NCBI GenBank assembly: GCA_947591785.1
Contig: CANQDK010000011.1
Span: 1 to 38,277 of the forward strand
Direction of reading: 5' to 3'
DNA: 38,277 nucleotides
Origin: an uncultured Clostridia bacterium
GTDB lineage: Bacteria; Bacillota; Clostridia; Christensenellales; UBA1242
Part shown: piece after piece, positions 1-6,957 of the stretch
How positions within the stretch are numbered: position 1 is the first letter of the stretch
Layout of the letters: the number at the start of each line of letters is the position of its first letter
The notes under the pieces: generated by a model
Seen by the model: the letters and a program-made list of their open reading frames with translations, nothing else
The model's database searches: none
What the model was told of the DNA's origin: nothing
Position numbers and translations under genes: made by a program

Positions 1-111
1 ATGGAAGCGCAGGCTTATGCAAATGATTCTCTTCATCCAAACACCGCCGGGATGAAACTGATTTCCGACTGTTTTATCGACGCACTTTATAAAAATTATG
101 TAGAAGAATAA
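1..111 (+). CDS. SGNH/GDSL-type hydrolase, C-terminal end only
   Basis: Only the last 36 codons are in the window; the gene begins upstream of base 1, so the ATG at position 1 need not be the start. The fragment contains the block D-S-L-H-P-N, followed by a helix rich in small and hydrophobic residues. That is the typical last block of SGNH/GDSL esterases and acetylhydrolases, where the Asp and His (D9 and H12 of the fragment) complete the Ser-Asp-His catalytic triad. The substrate cannot be told from this piece. It ends with TAA and lies on the same strand as the next gene, about 250 bases away. Confidence 0.7.
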   Translation: MEAQAYANDSLHPNTAGMKLISDCFIDALYKNYVEE

Positions 112-280
112 CTAAAATTTGGCAGTTTAATGTCAGTTTAGGTTTTAACAATAATCTTTCCAAATGAGGAAGCGAAATAAACTAATTAAACTATTTGGAT
201 CAATTTTACTTTGTTATTGCATACAAGTTCAACTAGAAAACAACTTGTTCCGCCATTAGCGGCTTATACGAAATAATTGG

Positions 281-331
281 ATAACAAGTGTTTCGTTTTT
301 GTTTTACAGGAACACTTTGTTATTTATTTTT
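281..331 (+). terminator. Probable hairpin terminator between the SGNH gene and the transglutaminase-like gene
   Basis: Arms at 281-294 and 309-323 pair over about 12 bp with one bulge. The right arm is followed by a T-rich run (322-331). It sits only 30 bases before the next start codon, so it could act as a leader attenuator for that gene rather than as the terminator of the SGNH gene. A smaller hairpin (CCGC/GCGG around 250-262) lies just upstream. Confidence 0.45.
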
Positions 332-361
332 GAAGGATGAGACAATCTAGGGAGGTTTTAG

Positions 362-979
362 ATGCAAAAATTATCGATAAAAGACAAAGAACAATATTTG
401 AAATCGGGGAATCTTACAACTCCGTTCTTAGAAAATAATTATGTGAAAGAAATGGTTATGAGAGATTATAATCACAAACTTGAAAATGGCAAACAAGCAA
501 ATAAAGTGGAAAGTTTATTCAATTGGATTGCTTTTGTTATCAAATTAGGAGATGAAAAATTTAAACAAAAATATAAATTCAAAAGAACCGCACAAGAAAT
601 ATGGGAAAGTGGGTTTGCCACAGGTTGCACAGACTATGCAATTTTGTTTTCTACTTTTGCTAGACAATTAGGATGACCAACAACATTTTTACATACGGCG
701 GAATTCGGCTGGCTGCAAAAATTTTTGGATGGAAAAAACAGCAGTGTTCATTATGGACATTCTTTTTGTGAATGTTATTATGAAAATAAATGGATATTGG
801 TTGACCCAACAAGCAGAAAAATTATGTATGATTATAATTCAGATAAAATAGAATTGCCTTACAATGTTGGACAGGGCAGTGTGTATATTCCATATTTTAG
901 AGGACTTGATTTAGGTAAAAAGACTTCAATAGAAGAGCATAATTTAGAAATGGACAAATTATGCAAAACTTTAAAATAA
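362..979 (+). pseudogene. Transglutaminase-like cysteine peptidase gene interrupted by one in-frame TGA
   Basis: A strong ribosome binding site (AGGGAGG, 349-355) precedes the ATG at 362. The frame runs 104 codons to TGA at 674-676 and then continues without shift for 100 more codons to TAA at 977-979. Both halves belong to one transglutaminase-core domain. The first half carries the catalytic Cys in G-C-T-D-Y-A (C89). The second half carries His in Y-G-H-S-F (H133) and Asp in V-D-P-T-S (D148). The triad is therefore split by the stop, and the first half alone cannot be active. The stop falls after R-Q-L-G and before P-T-T, where relatives usually have a hydrophobic or aromatic residue, so a single TGG to TGA change is the simplest explanation. 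Alternatives are read-through or a sequencing error. The frame is otherwise undamaged, so the event looks recent. No signal peptide is visible. Confidence 0.8.
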
Positions 980-1012
980 ATTTCAAACAAATTATCTAGG
1001 TTTCCATCAACG

Positions 1013-1045
1013 AATTGTCGTTTGAGTTAAAACGGCAATTTTTTG
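1013..1045 (+). terminator. Rho-independent terminator after the transglutaminase-like gene
   Basis: An 11-bp stem (1013-1023 with 1030-1040, one G-U pair) and a 6-nt loop are followed by a run of T. The next 150 bases (about 1050-1205) are almost pure A+T, and I see no gene there. Confidence 0.8.
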
Positions 1046-1200
1046 TTCTGTATCGGACAGAAATTAAAAAAATAATTAATTTTTTAAAATTTTAAATATT
1101 TTATCTTTTTTAAATTTTTTAATTTAATTTTTATATTTTTTTTAAATTTTTATTTCTTAATAATTTTTTTTATTTTATTTTAAAAATAATAGGTTTATCT

Positions 1201-1228
1201 AAATAAAAAAGTCCTATTTCTAGGACTT
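1201..1228 (-). terminator. Terminator of the DUF1015 gene
   Basis: An 8-bp perfect stem (1209-1216 with 1221-1228) and a 4-nt loop lie just after the stop codon of the minus-strand gene. Read on the minus strand, the stem is followed by a T-rich run. Confidence 0.8.
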
Positions 1229-1233
1229 ATTCT

Positions 1234-2415
1234 TTATTTTATCTTTCTTGCTTCAATGTAATAACGTTTTTCATTGGCTTCACCCATTGAAAAAGTCTTT
1301 CTTGGAAGAACTCCATTTTTGATTATATAATCAAACAATGCACTCTTTTCCATTGATTTCAAAACTATTCCAATTCCACCTGTCTTTTTGCAAAGTTCTT
1401 TAAGGTCTTGTTCACCATGAATATAGTCAAGTTCTCCAGAATTTTCTTTGATATATTCATCAATAAACTTTTGAGTTTGTGCAACAGCTTCAATTGAGTT
1501 TTCTGGAAGAGGAAGTTCAACAACTTTATTTCCGACAAACATCTTGCTTTTTACAGAACCTTTAACTTTTGCTTTAAATTCTTTTACGAATTTTTTATTG
1601 TCAACGCCCTTAATCAAACGATGAATAGGTTCAAACAAGATTCCTTCATCATAAATATTTGCAACTTCAACAAGAGCATATTTGCTCAAAGGATTCTTTT
1701 CATCATAGCATGCCTTTGCTGTTGCAAGAGAATGATTACCGTCACCCACAGCAAACAACAATGGCTCTCCATATTTCTTTACAGAATTGTCTAAAATTTT
1801 CTGCAATGATTTTTCAACTTTTGATTGGTCTTTCACTGCCCAACCTGTTATATGTCCGCCATTCATGTTAAGGTCTGTGTCATAAAGGACTTCATTCTTT
1901 TGTTTTAAAAGAGGCTCAATAACAGTCTTTTTAGGGTCATCAATAAGAAGCATAATATGTGGAAGTTCAAGTGGACAATTTTTACGAATTCTAACTCTAG
2001 GTGGAATACGTTCAACAACCGTCCCTTCTGTTGCTCTGATAAGAGCCTTGTCTGCAGGATTAAAACTGTATTGTGTAAGGTCAACAATCATTGTCAAGCC
2101 ATGTCTTACATTCCCAAGAGGAGTTTTTCTTTCTAGCAAAACTAATCCATTGTCCACTGTTCTAAAAATGTCATCTTTCAAATATTTTTCCATATTCTTA
2201 ATGATGTTCTTAATGCGTTTGTCTGGTTCATCATTCAAATAGCATTCTGGAAAAATTAGGTTCAAAGCACTATAATCCTTGCCTACATAATTTTTAAGTT
2301 CTTCCCAATATTCTGGCTGAGAAGTGTATTGGTCGCAGGCGACAACACACCATTTCTTCATATCAATGTTCTCTTTTGGCAAAAGTATCTTGTCAAATTT
2401 AATTGGTAAATTCAT
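1234..2415 (-). CDS. DUF1015 family protein (relative of free-serine kinase SerK)
   Basis: A 393-residue protein matching the DUF1015 family in length and in its hallmark D-G-N-H-S motif inside F-A-V-G-D-G-N-H-S, in the middle of the protein. This family belongs to the ParB/Srx-fold superfamily and includes the free serine kinase SerK; most members are uncharacterised. A start 15 bases further upstream (2430) is open, but the GGAGG motif at 2423-2427 would then lie inside the gene. The ATG at 2415 has that ribosome binding site at the right distance, so I prefer it. The gene is a single transcription unit: it has its own promoter (2473-2501) and terminator, and its neighbours run the other way. 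No membrane segments are seen. Family assignment is firm; a serine-kinase activity is only a family-based guess. Confidence 0.85.
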   Translation of the reverse strand: MNLPIKFDKILLPKENIDMKKWCVVACDQYTSQPEYWEELKNYVGKDYSALNLIFPECYLNDEPDKRIKNIIKNMEKYLKDDIFRTVDNGLVLLERKTPLGNVRHGLTMIVDLTQYSFNPADKALIRATEGTVVERIPPRVRIRKNCPLELPHIMLLIDDPKKTVIEPLLKQKNEVLYDTDLNMNGGHITGWAVKDQSKVEKSLQKILDNSVKKYGEPLLFAVGDGNHSLATAKACYDEKNPLSKYALVEVANIYDEGILFEPIHRLIKGVDNKKFVKEFKAKVKGSVKSKMFVGNKVVELPLPENSIEAVAQTQKFIDEYIKENSGELDYIHGEQDLKELCKKTGGIGIVLKSMEKSALFDYIIKNGVLPRKTFSMGEANEKRYYIEARKIK

Positions 2416-2472
2416 AATTTTTTCCTCCATTTTTTAGTTTAACATTTTGATATAAAATGCTAACTTTTTGCT

Positions 2473-2501
2473 ATTATAAAACTATTAATTTTTTTTTGCA
2501 A
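2473..2501 (-). promoter_or_regulatory. Promoter of the DUF1015 gene
   Basis: On the minus strand, TTGCAA (2501-2496), a 17-bp spacer and a perfect TATAAT (2478-2473), about 58 bases before the chosen start. Confidence 0.75.
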
Positions 2502-2758
2502 ACATAGAAACATAATTTTCAAAAATTTTTTATTTTTTAATCAATTCTTTGATTATGGAACTATCTGTTTTATAATGTTACAAAATTTAATTTTACAATT
2601 GGATTATGCTTTAATTTAATATTTTTTATTTTTAATTTAGGTTATATTAAATTCTAAATTATTATAACATTTCAGTTTTGTTGTTTTTAAGTTTTGTTGG
2701 GAAATGAGACATTTTTCAAATTCTTTAAAAATTTTTAATCATTTTAATTGCAAATTAT

Positions 2759-2787
2759 TTGAAAAATAAATCTCAAAGTTATATAAT
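2759..2787 (+). promoter_or_regulatory. Promoter of the lipoprotein-SDR-EFR1 run
   Basis: TTGAAA (2759-2764), a 17-bp spacer and TATAAT (2782-2787). It overlaps the first codons of a longer open frame starting at 2759, which supports translation starting at 2807 instead. Confidence 0.75.
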
Positions 2788-2806
2788 TAATAAAAGGGGA
2801 ACAAAA

Positions 2807-3220
2807 ATGTATAAAAAATTTGTTGTTATTCTAGTTTTAGCACTTTGTTTTATTTTTCCTTTTGCAGGTTGCGGAAACGGAGATTCCAGGACTATAAAAA
2901 TAAACAAAAATAACTACGAGAAATATTTCAACATAACAGACACTGTTATTTCAGACTCATATGATCCAAACATCGGAAAATATGTTGAACATGCTTTTTT
3001 TGGTTCAGTAATTGGACTTTATGATGTTACTATATATTATGAAATGCCTGCAATTGAAACCGAAAATAAATCAAGTTCCAACTCAGAAGATATAGACAAA
3101 CCCGAAACAGAAAAATACGAACTACATTTAAATGATTCTGGCTATGGCACATATTCTTATCTTACAACAAGAATACCAGTCATAACTGATGTTGTTGGAG
3201 TAATCAAATTATGCTCTTAA
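2807..3220 (+). CDS. Small secreted lipoprotein, function unknown
   Basis: A 137-residue protein with a short basic N-terminus, a hydrophobic stretch and a lipobox P-F-A-G-C, which puts the lipid-modified cysteine at C22. It is therefore probably anchored to the outer face of the membrane. The mature part is polar, with a Ser/Asn/Glu-rich segment near residues 85-105, and shows no family I recognise. The start at 2807 is chosen because AAAGGGG lies just upstream and a TTGAAA-17-TATAAT promoter ends at 2787; an in-frame start 16 codons earlier overlaps that promoter. The stop lies upstream of the next gene's ribosome binding site, so the two are probably co-transcribed. Confidence 0.8.
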   Translation: MYKKFVVILVLALCFIFPFAGCGNGDSRTIKINKNNYEKYFNITDTVISDSYDPNIGKYVEHAFFGSVIGLYDVTIYYEMPAIETENKSSSNSEDIDKPETEKYELHLNDSGYGTYSYLTTRIPVITDVVGVIKLCS

Positions 3221-3234
3221 AAGGAGAGAAAAAA

Positions 3235-4776
3235 TTGAAAATTGCAATCACTGGTTCAACAGGAAATATGGGACAAGAAACTTTGGCAGAAATTCTAAAA
3301 CTTCCTTTTGTTGAAAAAATTAAATTGCTCGTTCTTCCAGAAGACAAAAGAATAAATAAACTTCTTAAAAAACATAAACCACAAAAAAACAAAATTGAGG
3401 TTGTATTTGGAAATCTTGCTGAAAAAACTGCTTGTCAACAACTTGTCAAAGATGTGGACTATGTTATTAATATGGCAGCTGTTATTCCGCCACATAGTGA
3501 CCAACACCCAGAAAAAGCAGTCGAGTGCAACCAGATTGGAGTTGACACACTTGTCAGTGCGATTGAAGAACTTCCAAAGCAACCAAAACTGATACATATT
3601 TCCACAGTTGCCCTTTACGGAAACAGGAATTATTTGCACCCATGGGGCAGAGTTGGAGACCCTCTGCTTGTAAGTCCATTTGACATTTATTCAGCCACAA
3701 AACTTCGTGGAGAATTTCGAGTGCTAGAAAGTTCTATCAAAGAATGGGTTGTTCTGCGACAAACAGCAATGCTCCATAAAAATATGCTTTCTGACAACAT
3801 GAGTGACGGACTTATGTTTCACACTTGTTTTAATGCCCCTCTTGAATGGGTAACAGCCCATGACAGTGGAGTTTTGATTGCAAACATATTTAAAGAAGAA
3901 AATAAGAACACTTTGAGGGAAAATTTTTGGAAAAAAGTTTTCAATATTGGCGGAGGACAAAAAAATCGCATAACAGGTTTTGACACTCTCAATGATGGTT
4001 TTAAACTTATTGGAGGCTCTGCAAAAGATTTCTTCCAACCAACCTTTAATGCAACAAGAAATTTCCATGGTGTTTGGTTTTATGATGGTTCAAAATTGGA
4101 CGAACTATTTCATTATCAAACACAAGACACTGCATTTTATTGGAATGAAATAAAAAAATCTCACAAATATTATTCTCTCGCAAAAATTGTTCCAAAAAGC
4201 TGGATTTCTGTCCTTGCAATTCAAAGACTTTTCAAAAGTCCAAACTCTCCTTATTATTGGAAAAAACATAATGACAAAGCAAAAATGATTGCCTACTTTA
4301 AAGGCGAAGAAGCGTATGATTCAATTTCAAAAAATTGGAAAAATTTTAATCTTCTTGTTGAAAACAGAAATGATGAAGGAAGAAAAATCGAATATGAGGC
4401 TTTGCGAAATATCAAAAATGCCAAACTGATTGATTTAGGCTTTGACTATTCCAAAGATGACAATCAAATAACAATCGAAGATTTAAAATCTGTTGCAAAG
4501 GAGCATGGCGGAAAACTTTTATCTAACAAATTTAACAAAGACATGTATGAAAAACTGCAGTGGGAAACACAAGATGGAGAAAAATTTGAAGCAAGTGCGT
4601 TTTCTGTGTTGAGAGCAGGGCATTGGTATAATCCAACATATAAGGAAAATGTTTGGGATTTTGACCGCTTGTCTAAGAAGGATAAAATTTTTGCATCTTT
4701 GTGGCTTGACAGTCATGATAAAAACGAACAAAATTATTATTATTTTGATGACAGTTTTGTTGCAAAAATAAAATAG
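3235..4776 (+). CDS. Extended SDR NAD(P)-dependent epimerase/dehydratase with a long C-terminal extension
   Basis: The protein has 513 residues. The first 300 or so form an extended short-chain dehydrogenase/reductase. The nucleotide-binding motif is G-S-T-G-N-M-G (G7, G10, G13), and the catalytic pair is Y152/K156 in Y-S-A-T-K. Such enzymes usually act on nucleotide sugars or similar substrates. The remaining 200 residues are unusual. Around residues 415-465 there is a pattern G-G-K-L-L-S...W-E-T-Q-D-G-E-K-F-E-A-S...G-H-W that resembles a repeated zinc-ribbon/treble-clef module in which the cysteines have been replaced. An ATG at 3211 is in frame, but AAGGAG at 3218-3223 is placed for the TTG at 3235, and M-K-I-A-I-T-G is the normal SDR beginning. 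It is probably cotranscribed with the lipoprotein and the EFR1 gene. The substrate is unknown. Confidence 0.8.
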   Translation: MKIAITGSTGNMGQETLAEILKLPFVEKIKLLVLPEDKRINKLLKKHKPQKNKIEVVFGNLAEKTACQQLVKDVDYVINMAAVIPPHSDQHPEKAVECNQIGVDTLVSAIEELPKQPKLIHISTVALYGNRNYLHPWGRVGDPLLVSPFDIYSATKLRGEFRVLESSIKEWVVLRQTAMLHKNMLSDNMSDGLMFHTCFNAPLEWVTAHDSGVLIANIFKEENKNTLRENFWKKVFNIGGGQKNRITGFDTLNDGFKLIGGSAKDFFQPTFNATRNFHGVWFYDGSKLDELFHYQTQDTAFYWNEIKKSHKYYSLAKIVPKSWISVLAIQRLFKSPNSPYYWKKHNDKAKMIAYFKGEEAYDSISKNWKNFNLLVENRNDEGRKIEYEALRNIKNAKLIDLGFDYSKDDNQITIEDLKSVAKEHGGKLLSNKFNKDMYEKLQWETQDGEKFEASAFSVLRAGHWYNPTYKENVWDFDRLSKKDKIFASLWLDSHDKNEQNYYYFDDSFVAKIK

Positions 4777-4836
4777 ACAACTTGTTTAAAACAATTTAAA
4801 AATTAAAACACGACTTAAATATTGGAGAGATTTTAA

Positions 4837-5712
4837 ATGAAAGTTTTGATTTGCTATTTTTCAGGAACAGGCAACACGAAAAAGGTTGTTGATGCTTTAA
4901 GTGAGCAATTCATAAAAAATGACTGTGATGTTGTTCTGCATAATGTTGAAAATAAACTTGACAAAAACTTAAACGATTTTGACTTAATTGGAATTGCTTA
5001 TCCAATTCATGCTTTTAATGCCCCACCTATTATTGTTAAATTTGTGCAAAGTTTACCAAAATTGCAAAAACAAAAGCGTCTTTTTATTGTAAAAACATCT
5101 GGTGAACCTTTAAAACTTAACAATATTTCATCTGGAAAAATAAAACGAATATTGCAAAAAAAGAACATTATTTTGCATAACGAATACCATTATTGCATGC
5201 CATATAACATGATTTTTCGCCATTCAGACAGCATGGCATATAAAATGTGGACAACAGCATCAAATCTTATTCCAATTGATTGCAAAGAAATATTAACAGA
5301 AAAAGATGTTAAACTTAAATATGTTCCATTTGGAAGATTTTTGGCTTGGGTTTTTCGCATTGAACATTGGGGTGGAAGGTTTAATGGGAAAAAATATAAA
5401 GTCAACGAAAACTGTATTCACTGTGCAAAATGTGTTAGAGATTGTCCAACACACAACATAAAAATAGAAGATGGAAAATTTGTATTTGGCAACAACTGCA
5501 TTATGTGTATGCGATGCTCCTTTATGTGTCCAAAGAATGCAATAAAAATTGGTTGGTTCAACGGTTGGAAAGTGAATGGCCCTTACAATTTTAACAACCC
5601 TGAAGGAACTACTCAAGCAAAGCATAAAAATTTTTGTAAACATGCTTATAAAAAATATTTTGACCGTTGTGCTAAAAAAATCAAAGAAAACTCTTTAGAC
5701 TCTGTTTGTTAA
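4837..5712 (+). CDS. EFR1-type flavodoxin-ferredoxin fusion protein
   Basis: A 291-residue protein with two parts. Residues 1-160 are flavodoxin-like, with the FMN phosphate loop S-G-T-G-N-T-K near residue 9. Residues 190-235 hold two 4Fe-4S clusters, each with C-x2-C-x2-C-x3-C-P spacing (C193, C196, C199, C203 and C221, C224, C227, C231). This architecture is that of the EFR1 ferredoxin family, common in anaerobic Firmicutes and thought to carry electrons between FMN and iron-sulfur clusters; the partner enzyme is generally unknown. The protein looks cytoplasmic. It is the last gene of a plus-strand run of three and is followed at once by a strong terminator. GGAGAG precedes the ATG. Confidence 0.88.
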   Translation: MKVLICYFSGTGNTKKVVDALSEQFIKNDCDVVLHNVENKLDKNLNDFDLIGIAYPIHAFNAPPIIVKFVQSLPKLQKQKRLFIVKTSGEPLKLNNISSGKIKRILQKKNIILHNEYHYCMPYNMIFRHSDSMAYKMWTTASNLIPIDCKEILTEKDVKLKYVPFGRFLAWVFRIEHWGGRFNGKKYKVNENCIHCAKCVRDCPTHNIKIEDGKFVFGNNCIMCMRCSFMCPKNAIKIGWFNGWKVNGPYNFNNPEGTTQAKHKNFCKHAYKKYFDRCAKKIKENSLDSVC

Positions 5713-5715
5713 TAA

Positions 5716-5753
5716 AAAGAACTTAAAATTAGAAAATTAATTTTAAGTTCTTT
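5716..5753. terminator. Bidirectional terminator between the EFR1 and P-loop genes
   Basis: A perfect 16-bp stem (5716-5731 with 5738-5753) and a 6-nt loop, AT-rich on both flanks, lie between convergent genes. Confidence 0.85.
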
Positions 5754-5830
5754 ATTTTCATTTTTAGCAAAATCTTTTGAAAATGCAAGGACATTTAATT
5801 ATAACCAAATTACAAATCAAATTTCTATAA

Positions 5831-6379
5831 TTAAAAGTAATTTTTATATCCTTTACCAGACTCCAAATTAATTTTTAATTTCAAAATAGCATCTGATAAA
5901 TGTTCGCCTTTGTTAATAAAAACTTTTTCAAAATTACTTTTCTGCGTTATTTCATAAAATTTATAAAAATCCTCTTTTCTACTCTTTATAAATTCATCAC
6001 TGTTGCCACGTTGCTTATAAATTTCTAATAAATCCATAAAAGCCTCTGGATTAGGAATCGCAAAAAGAATCCTAATCCCCCCCCCGCTTGAAGAAATTTT
6101 ATCTAAAATTTTTATTATTGAAGTTGACATTGGCACAGAAATTATAGGATATTTATCAAATGTTTTCATTATATATTCGTAAAAATTTTCAAGCCAGTTT
6201 GGCTTTTCTGTTCTAATATCCTTTTTACCTTTTAATTGTTCAAGTGATAAATTTTTATACTCGCCATAGTCCCAGCGAAAATGTTGGAATTCTAAATCTG
6301 CAACATTTTTATAATTTTCTGCAAGATAAGTTTTTCCGCTACCTGGATAAGCTAAAATCAAAATTTTATTTTTACACAT
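5831..6379 (-). CDS. P-loop NTPase/kinase-like protein with a run of nine G in its coding sequence
   Basis: A 182-residue protein with a Walker A motif at its N-terminus, A-Y-P-G-S-G-K-T (residues 10-17), as in small nucleotide or adenylate-kinase-like P-loop proteins. The central part is acidic and aromatic; the rest is not recognised. I place the start at 6379 (M-C-K-N-K) because AGGAAATAAT lies just upstream and an excellent promoter (6396-6423) would otherwise fall inside the gene. The notable feature is a nine-base G run on the coding strand (6085-6077) encoding G99-G101, just before the beta-strand I-R-I-L-F-A-I. Loss or gain of one base would shift the frame and truncate the protein. 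At the present length the frame is open. The substrate is unknown. Confidence 0.75.
   Translation of the reverse strand: MCKNKILILAYPGSGKTYLAENYKNVADLEFQHFRWDYGEYKNLSLEQLKGKKDIRTEKPNWLENFYEYIMKTFDKYPIISVPMSTSIIKILDKISSSGGGIRILFAIPNPEAFMDLLEIYKQRGNSDEFIKSRKEDFYKFYEITQKSNFEKVFINKGEHLSDAILKLKINLESGKGYKNYF
6077..6085 (-). repeat. Nine-base poly-G run (simple repeat) inside the P-loop gene
   Basis: Nine consecutive C on the plus strand read as G on the coding strand. In this AT-rich DNA there is only one other run of this kind (25311-25319). It is a candidate slipped-strand (phase-variation) site. Confidence 0.85.
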
Positions 6380-6395
6380 ATTATTTCCTAAAATT

Positions 6396-6423
6396 ATTAT
6401 AGCATCTTTTGAAATAAATTCAA
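6396..6423 (-). promoter_or_regulatory. Promoter of the P-loop gene
   Basis: On the minus strand TTGAAT (6423-6418), a 16-bp spacer and TATAAT (6401-6396) with the extended -10 form TGCTATAAT. Confidence 0.75.
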
Positions 6424-6442
6424 ATATATTCACAAAAATTAA

Positions 6443-6469
6443 AACGCACTAATTCAAATTTAGTGCGTT
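6443..6469 (-). terminator. Terminator after the methyltransferase remnant
   Basis: A 10-bp perfect stem (6443-6452 with 6460-6469) and a 7-nt loop, followed by a T-rich run on the minus strand. This terminator of the former methyltransferase gene has survived. Confidence 0.75.
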
Positions 6470-6522
6470 ATGAAAACTTAACAAAACAAAATTGAAATTT
6501 TTAAACATAGAAAATGAAATTA

Positions 6523-6897
6523 TTATTTCTTTTGAACTTCTGCCACCATGGACACATCAAAGCCAGTAATAGTGTAATCAAGACTTAAATTTAAAATCTC
6601 CAAGTTTGCACTTTTAATTTCTTGTGCAAATTCCTCTTTTGTCACCATTCTGCATGACGTTGTGGCAACTTTGATTAATTCATTACCAAATGGACGATCC
6701 GCCAATTCAAATGCTTTTGTCTTGTCTGTTTTTCTTGTTTGAACTCCGTCACCCATAATATCAATAAATGCTTTCCCTTCAGGATTTAAATGGTTATATA
6801 TAAATTTCAAAAATTTTTTTCTATCCTCATCTTCAACCAACATGTGCAGAACCGCCACAGAATAAATAAAATCAAACTTGTCACTGAAAATTTTGAT
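6523..6897 (-). pseudogene. 3' remnant of a class I SAM-dependent methyltransferase gene
   Basis: About 125 codons are open on the minus strand up to a TAA at 6900-6898. The translation begins with F-D-F-I-Y-S-V-A-V-L-H-M, the motif IV strand of class I methyltransferases. It continues with the L-N-P-E-G-K-A-F-I-D motif VI region and the C-terminal strands. The first half of the domain, with the SAM-binding glycine-rich loop, is missing, and no start with a ribosome binding site is seen. The break lies within a few bases of the mcrB promoter (6906), so the McrBC block probably replaced the 5' half. I found no trace of the missing half on the far side of mcrC, so it is not a clean insertion. 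Translation of a shorter form from GTG 6858 is possible but would not give a working methyltransferase. Confidence 0.75.
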
Positions 6898-6905
6898 TTA
6901 ATTAT

Positions 6906-6934
6906 TTGCGATTGTTTTATAAATTAGCTATAAT
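6906..6934 (+). promoter_or_regulatory. Promoter of mcrBC
   Basis: TTGCGA (6906-6911), a 17-bp spacer and TATAAT (6929-6934), 24 bases before the mcrB start. Confidence 0.75.
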
Positions 6935-6957
6935 AATTTTTATTAAAGGAGAGATTT

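Larger units (their letters stand above)
2416..2806. other. AT-rich divergent intergenic region with two promoters
   Basis: This region lies between the divergent DUF1015 and lipoprotein genes. It holds their two promoters, listed separately, and otherwise only long A/T runs. No further gene, RNA or clear hairpin was found. Confidence 0.6.

Noticed and set aside
674-676. UGA recoded as Trp or selenocysteine
   Set aside because: TGA is a normal stop in mcrB, the MoxR gene, the alpha/beta hydrolase and the HddC-GmhB gene, each with a neighbour starting at or across it. There is no Cys-equivalent position or visible selenocysteine element at the transglutaminase stop.
1050-1205. Very AT-rich stretch as a replication or partition element
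   Set aside because: No repeated boxes (such as DnaA boxes) or other structure were found; it is simple low-complexity spacer between two terminators.
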